Part shown: positions 8,021-15,506 of the stretch, in pieces
Position numbering within the stretch: position 1 is the stretch's first letter
Layout of the letters: each line of letters begins with the position of its first letter
Assembly: GCA_944326265.1 (NCBI GenBank)
Contig: CALVDE010000004.1
Location: 1-64,000 of the forward strand
Direction of reading: 5' to 3'
DNA: 64,000 nucleotides
Source: an uncultured Bacteroidales bacterium
GTDB taxonomy: Bacteria > Bacteroidota > Bacteroidia > Bacteroidales > UBA932
Notes under the pieces: model-generated
What the model was told of the DNA's origin: nothing
Databases searched by the model: none
Seen by the model: only the letters and a program-made list of their open reading frames with translations
Program-made: the position numbers and the translations under genes

Positions 8021-8839
8021 TCATTGGATTTTTCTAATAATTTCTCTTGCATATTCCTCTGCAATGTTCTCCGCTGTGGCTCCAACCTCCTCTAATCTTG
8101 GGAATTTTCTCACAATCGCACCACGAGCAGTTCCAGATAAATGTGGCAATGCCAAGATGTTCCGCAGTCCCATTTTCTTGCACATCCTTTCAGCACTTCT
8201 GCCAAGGCACACGATTACAGTAGGTTTGACAATCTCTATCTCTTGTCTAATAATTTCTGCATACTTGTCTATATGAGCATCGGAGAACTCATCGGTTGCT
8301 TTGTGGTCATAGATAAAGAACTTGTTGGCATCAGTCAGATAAATGCCATATCCATTGGCTACCAGTCTCATTACGAGCAAGTCCATCATCTTACCACCTC
8401 TCGCATTCTGTCTATGCTCCAATGAGTGCAAGCCAAATGGACTTGAAATAACCGCATCATAGCATTCTCCATAATACTTGTTGTTCCTCAATGGGTCTTG
8501 TGCGACAATCATTATATGCTTGTTGTCTTGAACATTGAACCAAGTGGGCAAGTCCACACCGATAGCCCCCTTATGCAATGCCTTGATGTCAGCACCTAAT
8601 TGGGAGTTGCCAATCGGATTGGTCACGGAGGTTGTGTCATCATTTCCATTAAAAGGTTTCAAATTCTCTGTGAACACTTCTTGCCATTCTGCACAAGTGC
8701 AGTTATAGCACTTGCGCATCTGTTCATAGCGGTTTTCTATCCTATGCAGATATTCCACACCAAGCAACCTTTCGGCAACAAGATGTGGAATATCATAGGA
8801 CAGACCGCATTCGTTACAGAATTGGTCTCGCATAGGCAT
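8021..8839 (-). CDS. Uracil-DNA-glycosylase-superfamily protein (transposon passenger)
   Basis: A 272-residue protein. The N-terminal third has a Cys-rich segment (FCNECGLSY, CYNCTC) that may bind zinc or a cluster. The C-terminal two thirds carry UDG-superfamily motifs: IMIVAQDPLRN (position of the GQDPY water-activating loop), IVKPTVIVCLGRSAE, and LPHLSGTARG (position of the H-P/S-x-x minor-groove loop). Classical enzymes excise uracil from DNA; the altered motifs leave its specificity open. It lies inside the IS1595-family transposon and its start is one base after the stop of the 64-residue gene, so the two are probably coupled. Confidence 0.75.
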   Translation of the reverse strand: MPMRDQFCNECGLSYDIPHLVAERLLGVEYLHRIENRYEQMRKCYNCTCAEWQEVFTENLKPFNGNDDTTSVTNPIGNSQLGADIKALHKGAIGVDLPTWFNVQDNKHIMIVAQDPLRNNKYYGECYDAVISSPFGLHSLEHRQNARGGKMMDLLVMRLVANGYGIYLTDANKFFIYDHKATDEFSDAHIDKYAEIIRQEIEIVKPTVIVCLGRSAERMCKKMGLRNILALPHLSGTARGAIVRKFPRLEEVGATAENIAEEYAREIIRKIQ

Positions 8840-9034
8840 TTACTTCACTTGTTCCCATTTGAAAAAATGTGGTCTGGCATTTGGCTCATTTATACCGAAT
8901 TGAGCCCTTATTGCAGTAAGGACTTCTTGTTGACTTGGACAAGAACCAGATTGACTAATTACTTGAATCGTTGCACCTCTTGGAATTTTACCGATTTGGG
9001 TTTGTGCAGTACCCTTGAGCAAAAAACTTGGCAT
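8840..9034 (-). CDS. Small conserved-looking protein upstream of the UDG-like gene
   Basis: A 64-residue protein starting MPSFLLKGTAQ and ending HFFKWEQVK, directly abutting the UDG-like gene. It reads like a small alpha/beta domain (KIPRGATIQVISQSG, QEVLTAIRAQFG). I do not recognise the family. Contact with the UDG-like gene suggests a partner or a shared transcript. Confidence 0.65.
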   Translation of the reverse strand: MPSFLLKGTAQTQIGKIPRGATIQVISQSGSCPSQQEVLTAIRAQFGINEPNARPHFFKWEQVK

Positions 9035-9047
9035 AATACTTATGTTA

Positions 9048-9200
9048 TTAGTTTTGCCTACTCTTTGATAAGGTTTTCGGCATCCCCTTGTGGCTGATTG
9101 GGGAACAAAAGAAAGTGCAGAGAGCCATTGCTATTTCTTCAGACAGGCTCTGGTAAAGCCTTTGGACTAAATAAGCAACAGCCTCTGCACCATATAGCAT
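9048..9200 (-). CDS. Possible 50-residue protein, perhaps frameshifted
   Basis: An ATG at 9200 opens a 50-codon frame starting MLYGAEAVAYLVQRLYQSL, which reads like real protein. About 25 codons in, another frame becomes the more protein-like one (FPNQPQGDAENLIKE then stop). This suggests a small gene of about 55 residues with a frameshift near 9115-9130, or coincidence. It would be the first gene of the UDG-like operon in the transposon. The rest of the 9035-9367 gap shows nothing else. Confidence 0.3.
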   Translation of the reverse strand: MLYGAEAVAYLVQRLYQSLSEEIAMALCTFFCSPISHKGMPKTLSKSRQN

Positions 9201-9367
9201 AGTGAGAGGTGGCACTTATTCCCGTCCAAGAAAAATTTACCAGATTCGTCTGAAAGGAATAAGGTTCAAACACTTCCGTGTTCTATCCAATATTTCGGTA
9301 CAAATATATACCTTATTTCTCACCCACGCAAATATGAGCAAGGCTGTTGCGAGAACAAAATTACAAA

Positions 9368-10333
9368 TTAGAAAGCAAACATCTCTTGATGTGTGGTCTC
9401 CTTGTATGTCAATGTGGTTATTGCTTCGGATAAGAATAGCACAAGTCTTTCATTGTCTTTAAGACTTCTTGTATTGTATCGGTATGCACATTCAGCACAA
9501 TACCAGTACAGATGCTTTGCCGACACTTTGCGGTATATCCCGAATATCATTCGCTTCAAGTGTGACCAGAAGTTCTCAATGCCATTGGTTGAGAATCCCG
9601 ACTTGTTCACATACTGGCCATGAGAGTGATTGACTCTTTCATGTGTATACCCATGCTTGTTCAGTCCATTGTATGCACCCCATTCATCAGTGACGACGGT
9701 TGAGCCTTTCTCCACAATCTCTTTTATCAAAGGAAGCAAGGTTTTCTTTGTGGCATCCTTCGTTATGAAGGTGTTTACCATTGAACCGGAGCGGAATCCG
9801 ACTACTGGCACTTTGGTTTTAAGGCTTCGTCCTTGTGAGTGCTGACCTTTCTTGCGTTTGACACTCACATAGGTTTCGTCAATCTGTACAATGTCCTTGA
9901 ACTTTATTATCTTGTTCATGTTCTGCCGTATTCTGTTGAGCATGAACCATGCTGTTTTCTGTGTGACACCGATATGCTTGTGTATGTACATACTGCTGAT
10001 ACCCGACTTGTTCGTAAGGAATATAAAGATTACTGCAAACCATTTTCTCAAAGGAATGTGAGTTCTGTCAAACATGGTCTTGGTAGTGACTGTGAACCGT
10101 TCTCTGCAATGTTTGCATTTGTACAGACCTTTGAACTCTCCATTTGTCTTTAACTTGTAATGGTCTTTGGATATACAACCGCAGTGAGGACATACTGGTG
10201 TACCTCTCCACCTTGCTTGTTCAAGATATTCTCTAAAATCAGTCTCATCTTTCAGAGATTCTGTCATTTCATCGAATGATTTGTAAATCTCCATTCTGTA
10301 TTCTTCGTTCCTGAAATTGTAAATTGATAACAT
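9368..10333 (-). CDS. IS1595-family (ISXO2-like) DDE transposase
   Basis: A 321-residue transposase. The N-terminal zinc ribbon is CPHCG ... CKHC (residues about 48-80), followed by a helix-turn-helix-like GVTQKTAWFMLNRIR. The ISXO2-like catalytic domain has IDETYV, VTDEWGAY and GIENFWSHLKR, giving the D-D-N/E set. It catalyses cut-and-paste or copy movement of the unit bounded by the inverted repeats at 7920 and 11502. Full length, no internal stop. Confidence 0.93.
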   Translation of the reverse strand: MLSIYNFRNEEYRMEIYKSFDEMTESLKDETDFREYLEQARWRGTPVCPHCGCISKDHYKLKTNGEFKGLYKCKHCRERFTVTTKTMFDRTHIPLRKWFAVIFIFLTNKSGISSMYIHKHIGVTQKTAWFMLNRIRQNMNKIIKFKDIVQIDETYVSVKRKKGQHSQGRSLKTKVPVVGFRSGSMVNTFITKDATKKTLLPLIKEIVEKGSTVVTDEWGAYNGLNKHGYTHERVNHSHGQYVNKSGFSTNGIENFWSHLKRMIFGIYRKVSAKHLYWYCAECAYRYNTRSLKDNERLVLFLSEAITTLTYKETTHQEMFAF

Positions 10334-10431
10334 TATTTTGTTATATAAATATAATAAAAAGATTTAACATGTTAACTATCAACGAGTTATAATTTGATAA
10401 CATTTTCAAATTATTATTCATTGGGTCTATA

Positions 10432-10460
10432 CTAAAAATGGCTGCCTTGTTCGGGCAGCC
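10432..10460 (-). terminator. Rho-independent terminator
   Basis: A perfect 7-bp stem GGCTGCC / GGCAGCC (10440-10446, 10454-10460) followed on the minus strand by ATTTTTAG. It is placed to stop transcription of the two small genes at 10707-11425 before the transposase. Confidence 0.65.
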
Positions 10461-10706
10461 ATTGGCGTATCTGTTACGATGTTGCTAATTATACAAGAAA
10501 ACGGCGAAATGTTATCAATTTCAAGAAAAAATTTTCAGAAATTTTCAGTTTTCAGGATTTAATCCTCGTAACGGGAGGATATTGGGATAATAAATACCAT
10601 TATTTGGTACCATTCCCGCCACGAGGGGAAACAAGAAGTATCAAGGATTTAATTCCGTATATCACCCATAATTAAAATCACTCTAAAGTAACGGATTTAA
10701 TTCTTA
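10461..10706. other. Non-coding stretch with a hairpin and triplicated short repeat
   Basis: Within the transposon between the transposase promoter side and the small genes. It holds an interrupted hairpin 10564-10626 (CCTCGT / ACGAGG, CGGGA / TCCCG, inner TACCA / TGGTA) and three direct copies of GGATTTAAT at 10555, 10645 and 10693. No open frame of note. It may be a folded RNA leader or a protein-binding array. Confidence 0.4.
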
Positions 10707-11126
10707 TTAAGGTTTTATTTCCTCTCCATCATAAAAACCGAGTTTATACTGGTATATAGTAGCATCTTTGTTCAAGATATATATCACGCCTACAATTCCA
10801 GTTGTTGTTATAGCCTGCCCATAATTGACATTTGCCCAATGAAACAGAGGAATCCAACAATTGGATGTTAAACTTCCATTCCTGTTGTCAATTTGGGTTT
10901 CTCTTAATCGAGAATATATTGCGGCATAAAATGGTAATTTATTTAGTAGCGCATAATCATCGTCTGTGAGAGTGAAAGTTCCAATCATTTGACCCTGTAA
11001 ATTGCCTACATAGTTGGTTTGGTTTGCATATTTGGTAAGATCCAGTATCTCGGGGGGGGGACAGTTCACTACTCGCTCCGCCAAACCGAGAACAGATTTC
11101 GTTGTCAGAAAGTTATCTGTTGCCAT
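10707..11126 (-). CDS. Hypothetical protein with a nine-C homopolymer tract
   Basis: A 139-residue protein starting MATDNFLTTKSV. The open frame extends upstream to 11276 but that part overlaps the preceding gene in another frame, so the ATG at 11126 is preferred. The sequence is soluble-looking (GNLQGQMIGTFTLTDDDYALL, GVIYILNKDATIYQYKLGFYDG) and I do not recognise it. Codons 22-24 are encoded by nine consecutive C residues on the coding strand (plus-strand 11052-11060), a tract length prone to slippage. Passenger of the IS1595-family transposon. Confidence 0.6.
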   Translation of the reverse strand: MATDNFLTTKSVLGLAERVVNCPPPEILDLTKYANQTNYVGNLQGQMIGTFTLTDDDYALLNKLPFYAAIYSRLRETQIDNRNGSLTSNCWIPLFHWANVNYGQAITTTGIVGVIYILNKDATIYQYKLGFYDGEEIKP

Positions 11127-11155
11127 TGTACTAAAATTTGATATTGTGAGAAAAA

Positions 11156-11425
11156 TCAAAATCCATTTGCTTTCATCCACTCTGTAAATGATGCCTTTGT
11201 CTTTCCCAAAGCATTGTAAAGTTTTTGCAAATCCGACTTGTTCAACCTTGACCAATTGACCGAAGAATCGTTCCAAAGGGCTGCAAGTGTTGAGCTGTCA
11301 AGTTTGGACAAATCAAGTTGAACCATTAGCCTTTTTGAGGATTGGGAGTTCTGTGGATTTATCTGCGCTATTGATTCCACCAATGGAACTGGTGTTCTAC
11401 CAAGACTTTCGCTTAATGTTTCCAT
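11156..11425 (-). CDS. Hypothetical 89-residue transposon passenger protein
   Basis: METLSESLGRTPVP to WMKANGF. The C-terminal half is a run of short amphipathic helices (LDSSTLAALWNDSSVNWSRLNKSDLQKLYNALG). No family recognised. It is the first gene after the right inverted repeat of the transposon and precedes the nine-C gene by 29 bases on the same strand. Confidence 0.6.
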   Translation of the reverse strand: METLSESLGRTPVPLVESIAQINPQNSQSSKRLMVQLDLSKLDSSTLAALWNDSSVNWSRLNKSDLQKLYNALGKTKASFTEWMKANGF

Positions 11426-11476
11426 TGTGTACCTAAATTACATATCTTTGTATATGTATTAACCGAGAATTTTGGG

Positions 11477-11502
11477 TTGGTACATTAAAGTATATAAGTG
11501 TG
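11477..11502 (-). repeat. Right terminal inverted repeat of IS1595-family transposon
   Basis: Reverse complement of 7920-7945 with a single mismatch; the next 8 bases outward are the TAATAAAT target duplication. Confidence 0.93.
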
Positions 11503-11510
11503 TAATAAAT
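11503..11510. repeat. Target-site duplication, right copy (TAATAAAT)
   Basis: Second copy of the 8-bp duplication, matching 7912-7919. Confidence 0.92.
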
Positions 11511-11554
11511 ATACAGCAAAGTAATATAAAAAGTGTATTGATGTTTTTATTCAT
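11503..11554 (-). pseudogene. Lipocalin-like lipoprotein, 5' part, split by a transposon
   Basis: An ATG at 11554 begins a signal peptide (MNKNINTLFILLCC...) that runs into the transposon after 17 codons. Spliced to 7911 and below across one TAATAAAT copy, it continues in frame through the lipobox IISC into the lipocalin-like protein; the rejoined gene is 483 bases, exactly 161 codons. It starts 17 bases after the LRR gene stop, so it was the middle gene of an LRR / lipoprotein / retropepsin operon. Confidence 0.9.
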
Positions 11555-11571
11555 ATTTATTCTGTCTTTTG

Positions 11572-12504
11572 TTATTCAATGTTCCAATAATTACTTCCGC
11601 CACCTTCAAAAGCATCAAGTCTTTGGTCTTCCCAATCCTCTTTATATTCCAATGAATCATTTAGTTGCTCGTCTCTATATTCTTTCCATTCAAGATATTG
11701 TCTATAAGATATTGTAGTTGGTCTGATACGGGATTGTACATTTTCAATGTGCTGGCCATCTGAAACTGTAATGCTATACAGATTTATATTTTTCCTGCAG
11801 TCTAAGTTCTTTAGTTTTAGATTATTCCCGAGATATAAGTCATAATGTAAATCATTACACGCACAATTCAAACTTATCAGTTCATTGCACTCTCGTACAT
11901 CGAGGCTATACAACTGATTCTCGGAGCAATCCAAGGTTTGAAGTTCTTTTAAGGATTGTACATCCAATTCATCTAATTTACATCTTCTCACACTGAGCAT
12001 TGTTAGTTCTCTATTATTGGATAAGTCAATATATTCCAATGGGTTAAATCCACAAGAAAGAATTTTCAAGTTCCTATTATTTAAACAATTCAAATAATTT
12101 AAATTGCATTCGCGACAATATAAAGACATTAGATTGTGATTGTTTTGAATATCAAGATTATTTTTCAAGGGATTTCTATAGCAGCTCAAATGTCTCAATG
12201 CTTTATTCTTAGAAATATCAATGTACTCAAGATTGTTTCTTGAGCAATCAAGGATTTCCAAATTACTGAGAAATTCGATTCCTGCAATAGAATTAATACC
12301 TCTCTGAGAGCAAAGGACTTTTGTGATGGTCAATGCCTCTGTAAGTGATATTTCCCCATCATCATCTTTGTCAAAGTTGTCAATAAGATACTTTTTAAAG
12401 ACCTTATCTGGGAAATTGATAACTCTCAAATCTAAATCCATTTTTGATGCTCTTTTTGCGGCATACCACAAAAAGAAAGGTGCTGACCCAACCTTGATTG
12501 TCAT
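11572..12504 (-). CDS. EF-hand plus leucine-rich-repeat protein
   Basis: About 310 residues. After a short N-terminal segment lies INFPDKVFKKYLIDNFD and an EF-hand calcium loop (FDKDDDGEISLTEA). About nine leucine-rich repeats of roughly 21-23 residues follow (LEILDCSRNNLEYIDIS, LRHLSCYRNPL, LKILSCGFNPLEYIDLS, LQTLDCSENQLYSLDV), in the Cys-rich LxxLxCxxN style common in Bacteroidota. No signal peptide is evident, so location is unclear. Start uncertain: ATGs at 12525, 12504 and 12441 are possible. First gene of the operon broken by the transposon; probably a protein-binding partner of the lipoprotein or protease. Confidence 0.75.
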   Translation of the reverse strand: MTIKVGSAPFFLWYAAKRASKMDLDLRVINFPDKVFKKYLIDNFDKDDDGEISLTEALTITKVLCSQRGINSIAGIEFLSNLEILDCSRNNLEYIDISKNKALRHLSCYRNPLKNNLDIQNNHNLMSLYCRECNLNYLNCLNNRNLKILSCGFNPLEYIDLSNNRELTMLSVRRCKLDELDVQSLKELQTLDCSENQLYSLDVRECNELISLNCACNDLHYDLYLGNNLKLKNLDCRKNINLYSITVSDGQHIENVQSRIRPTTISYRQYLEWKEYRDEQLNDSLEYKEDWEDQRLDAFEGGGSNYWNIE

Positions 12505-12546
12505 TCTGAAGGTATCGCCAAACACCTATATCCATACAAACAAGTA

Positions 12547-12989
12547 AAGCCCGCACCTACGATGTGGAGCATTTACCCTTGCTTTTTGATGGATACATTC
12601 TGTTAAATTGGCGATTTTTCAGAATTCATCAAGCAAGAGGAAAAACACCTCTTTTTCCAATATGTCTTTTTAAACTTCTATTCCGTTGCTAATCATTTAT
12701 GTTAATGCAAATTTACAATATATTTGAAATAAACAAGATTTGATTATCAATTTATTTGAAGCCAATCCATATTGCATCACCGGTGCAGGCCATACATTGC
12801 GTGCAAATGTAATGTTTTTAACACATTACACTCCACTACGACTGATGATTTTAAGCCATCATACCAAATTTCATGTAGGCAGACCACAAATCATCTCCTA
12901 TCATCCTCATCGGAGCAAAACACATATAACAAAATTACTCCAAATGCCAAATTACCCAATCGCATACAGAATCGTTTCCATAAAATATG
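12547..12989. other. AT-rich intergenic stretch
   Basis: Between the DUF3871 gene and the LRR gene. I see one small hairpin (TGTAATG / CATTACA, 12808-12830) without a convincing T-run and no coding frame that looks like protein. Confidence 0.4.
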
Positions 12990-14039
12990 CTATTGAATGA
13001 ACCATGAATATTCGCAGTCTCCATGCAATGCTCTGCTCAGTCCATCAGCAAGCAGTGCGGCATTATAGGCCCTATCCAAAAAGTTGTCTATATATGAGGA
13101 TTTGTTTGCTCCTGTAAGAAGATTGTACACATTCCACATGGAGATTTCTCCCTGATTGTCAGGAAGAGAGAAGTTATCATCATTGTAAAATGACTTAGCC
13201 ACAATGCTTACTTGGGTATCAGTCATGAGCATTTGAGGAAGTTTTTTCTTCTGCTCAGGTGGAAGATATTGGTACAATCTGCTCTTACCCAAGAACTGAG
13301 CAAACTGCTGCTCAGTCATATAACTGCCCTTGAGCACCCCCATGCTATAAAGATGTTCAGCAGCATTATATCCTTGAAAGAGCTGGATTGCTGCATTCAG
13401 CAATCCATGTACATCCATCGTCTTTAACTCAGACTTAAAACCATCAGTAGAGACACACATATTGCAGCATACCAGATTCTTAAAACCTATGAAGATTTTA
13501 AACTTCTCCATACCTTTCTTGCAGTAAAGGTTCTCATGATTATAACTTCTGACCCCTCCTATAGTCAGATTAAGCCTGTTGCCTGCAATATCCTCGTGGA
13601 TAGCAGGAATCTCAAAGCAGAACATCATCCTCTCATAATAGATGGTCTTGTCCTCTTCCTGTAAGTCCTTAACAGATTTATGAATGGCCTCGGGGGTTCT
13701 TCCTTTGATGATATGACTCACTCTGATTTCAGGCGGCTCAATACCTTCATTTGGGAATACCCTACTTGCTGCTTCCCAAACAGATTCAATAAAATTTGGA
13801 TGGGAGATTGTGATTTCATTGTCCTTGCTGAACACAGGCACAATGCAATCCTCTTTCAAATGTTCAATTGTCACTTCTTTGGTGTTGGCCTCAATGAATG
13901 GTAATCTTTTTACTTCTCTTCTTGACAAGATTGGCTCTGCATCAATAATATTCTGTTGATGAGACAAATTGAATACCCTATTTACCCTGTTTGGATAAAT
14001 CATATTAGCCTTGACGGGCTGTAATTGCATTGCTTCCAT
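12990..14039 (-). CDS. DUF3871 family protein
   Basis: A 349-residue protein that I recognise as DUF3871 from its layout (SRREVKRLPFIEANT, the central LTIGGVRSYNHENLY, and the C-terminal MWNVYNLLTGANKSSYIDNFLDRAYNAA with CEYSWFIQ). DUF3871 genes are typical of Bacteroidota mobile elements; the domain is related in layout to DUF932-type phage/plasmid proteins and its activity is unknown. Its start overlaps the RecA-fold ATPase gene by 35 bases, so the two are coupled and probably act together in element maintenance. Confidence 0.75.
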   Translation of the reverse strand: MEAMQLQPVKANMIYPNRVNRVFNLSHQQNIIDAEPILSRREVKRLPFIEANTKEVTIEHLKEDCIVPVFSKDNEITISHPNFIESVWEAASRVFPNEGIEPPEIRVSHIIKGRTPEAIHKSVKDLQEEDKTIYYERMMFCFEIPAIHEDIAGNRLNLTIGGVRSYNHENLYCKKGMEKFKIFIGFKNLVCCNMCVSTDGFKSELKTMDVHGLLNAAIQLFQGYNAAEHLYSMGVLKGSYMTEQQFAQFLGKSRLYQYLPPEQKKKLPQMLMTDTQVSIVAKSFYNDDNFSLPDNQGEISMWNVYNLLTGANKSSYIDNFLDRAYNAALLADGLSRALHGDCEYSWFIQ

Positions 14040-14895
14040 ACCTTATAAAATTTGGATTATAGTTAATACTCTGCCTATTTCCCTGCCCTTCTTGCAGTTG
14101 CATTTTCTTCTGCATGAAATCAGGCGCTAATTGTTGATACCATTCGGGGTATTTGTGATAAATGGCTGTCAACTCTTCAATTGTTTTGGCGGCATTTATA
14201 TGCTGCCTTATCATTTCAACAGTTACCCCATCATTGCACCAGTCAAGGATGATTTGCCCTGTTTTTGGGGTAATTGCAAAGTCCGGCTTACCCATAAAGA
14301 GATTGGTTCTGTCTTTGCTTGCTATTGCCTGGTGCTTCATATTAATGTCAAAGACAATAGTGAACTCATAATCTATCCCATCCCTCATCACTGCTTTAAG
14401 ACCGACCTTTTCAGGAACCATCTTGCCATTCTTCTCATTCAGGACATAATCCTGCTTGCATCTCATAGTGCAGATGATGTGCTTCTCACTTTGAAGAATC
14501 TTCTGCATAAAAGCATTGATTCTTGGAGTGACCTTTTGCCAATTGACAAAGCTATTTCCCTGTAATCCCGCATGATACTCCAGCAGGTTGTCCCAACATT
14601 GGGAAATGGAATCTATAATGATAACCTCCATTCCTGCTGCCTCACATATTCCAATGGCTTCCATGTAGGTCTCAGGAGTAAAGTTGTCTTGAAGAGAAAG
14701 AACATTGTATCCACCCAAGTGGGCATACAAATCAGCGCTGCCATTTTCACTGTCAATGACAGCTATTTTACTCCAATCATTGCACAGCCCATAGGCCAAA
14801 AGGAGAGCAGAATATGTTTTGCCACTTCCTGCGCATCCTTGAAGAGCCAGTTTAATCTTGGCCTGCTTCTTTGATGAAACTCTTAACTGCATCAT
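14005..14895 (-). CDS. Phage-type RecA-fold ATPase (AAA_24-like)
   Basis: A 296-residue P-loop protein. Walker A is LQGCAGSGKTYSALLLA (residues about 15-31); the first strand exit AVIDSENGSADLY and Walker B MEVIIIDSISQCW are typical of phage and plasmid nucleotide-binding proteins. A C-terminal helical part (AKTIEELTAIYHKYPEWYQQL) resembles linker regions of recombination-associated ATPases. Likely acts with the overlapping DUF3871 protein in replication or recombination of the element. Confidence 0.82.
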   Translation of the reverse strand: MMQLRVSSKKQAKIKLALQGCAGSGKTYSALLLAYGLCNDWSKIAVIDSENGSADLYAHLGGYNVLSLQDNFTPETYMEAIGICEAAGMEVIIIDSISQCWDNLLEYHAGLQGNSFVNWQKVTPRINAFMQKILQSEKHIICTMRCKQDYVLNEKNGKMVPEKVGLKAVMRDGIDYEFTIVFDINMKHQAIASKDRTNLFMGKPDFAITPKTGQIILDWCNDGVTVEMIRQHINAAKTIEELTAIYHKYPEWYQQLAPDFMQKKMQLQEGQGNRQSINYNPNFIRYGSNAITARQG

Positions 14896-14928
14896 ATAAA
14901 AACTATTAATGGTTTTACAATCAGAAAA

Positions 14929-14962
14929 ATAAAAAAGGCAGTCAGAACTTAATCCGACTGCC
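14929..14962 (-). terminator. Rho-independent terminator
   Basis: Perfect stem GGCAGTC / GACTGCC (14937-14943, 14956-14962) followed on the minus strand by TTTTTT; ends the 89-residue gene at 14987. Confidence 0.75.
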
Positions 14963-14986
14963 CATTCAAGCTGTACAACTTGTATG

Positions 14987-15256
14987 TCACAAAGTCACCA
15001 ATGTAGGTGCTCCACCATCCCCCAGCTGATGCAGCATATAGAACATATCTCCTGTTTCTAGGGAACATACTTGTGAAATGACAGGCTTTGTAATATCCCC
15101 TTTGAGAAATCTTTCACTCACAGCACCTGTTTCACGACCATATACAAAGAAACACTTTCCTGTATTTGGATTCTGTTTCACATCTATTTTCTCCACACCC
15201 ATTTTTGCCTTGAAGTCTGCAACAGACATAGTTTCAATGAATTTTAAGCTATCCAT
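14987..15256 (-). CDS. Hypothetical 89-residue protein of element 1
   Basis: MDSLKFIETMSVADFKAKMG to GAPTLVTL. A short helix-strand pattern (IDVKQNPNTGKCFFVYGRETGAVSE) is visible, but no family is recognised. It is transcribed alone, between two terminators, ahead of the ATPase/DUF3871 pair. The leader at 15280-15320 contains a GC-rich CACCCT / AGGGTG inverted repeat that could be regulatory. Confidence 0.6.
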   Translation of the reverse strand: MDSLKFIETMSVADFKAKMGVEKIDVKQNPNTGKCFFVYGRETGAVSERFLKGDITKPVISQVCSLETGDMFYMLHQLGDGGAPTLVTL

Positions 15257-15451
15257 AATCTAAAATTTTAATTGTTGTGGGAGGGGACTATCCCCACCCT
15301 GAGTGATGGGGAGGGTGCTTGAATGGTGTAATTCATGCTCTTAAAGACAAGAGATGTTGCAAAAAAATATCAGAAATTTTCCACTCGAATTCATTACAAT
15401 GTGGTTTATTCAGTAAAAACAGCAATATATTATTGATTTACGAATAAAATA

Positions 15452-15483
15452 ACCCCCTGTTCTCAAAAGTGAAAACAGGGGAT
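15452..15483 (-). terminator. Rho-independent terminator
   Basis: Stem CCCCTGTT / AACAGGGG (15454-15461, 15474-15481) with a TTATTTTATT tail on the minus strand, 25 bases after the stop of the HTH protein gene. Confidence 0.6.
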
Positions 15484-15506
15484 TATACATTCAGTAAAAC
15501 ATAAGA

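Larger units (their letters stand above)
7920..11502 (-). mobile_element. IS1595-family transposon with passenger genes
   Basis: A 3,583-bp unit with 26-bp terminal inverted repeats (25 of 26 match), flanked by TAATAAAT on both sides, encoding an ISXO2-like DDE transposase. Besides the transposase it carries a UDG-superfamily gene, a 64-residue protein and two or three small proteins, all on the minus strand. Passenger genes are known in some IS1595 subgroups. Its insertion splits the signal peptide of a lipocalin-like lipoprotein and separates a three-gene operon. Both ends and the duplication look undamaged, so it may be active. Confidence 0.92.
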
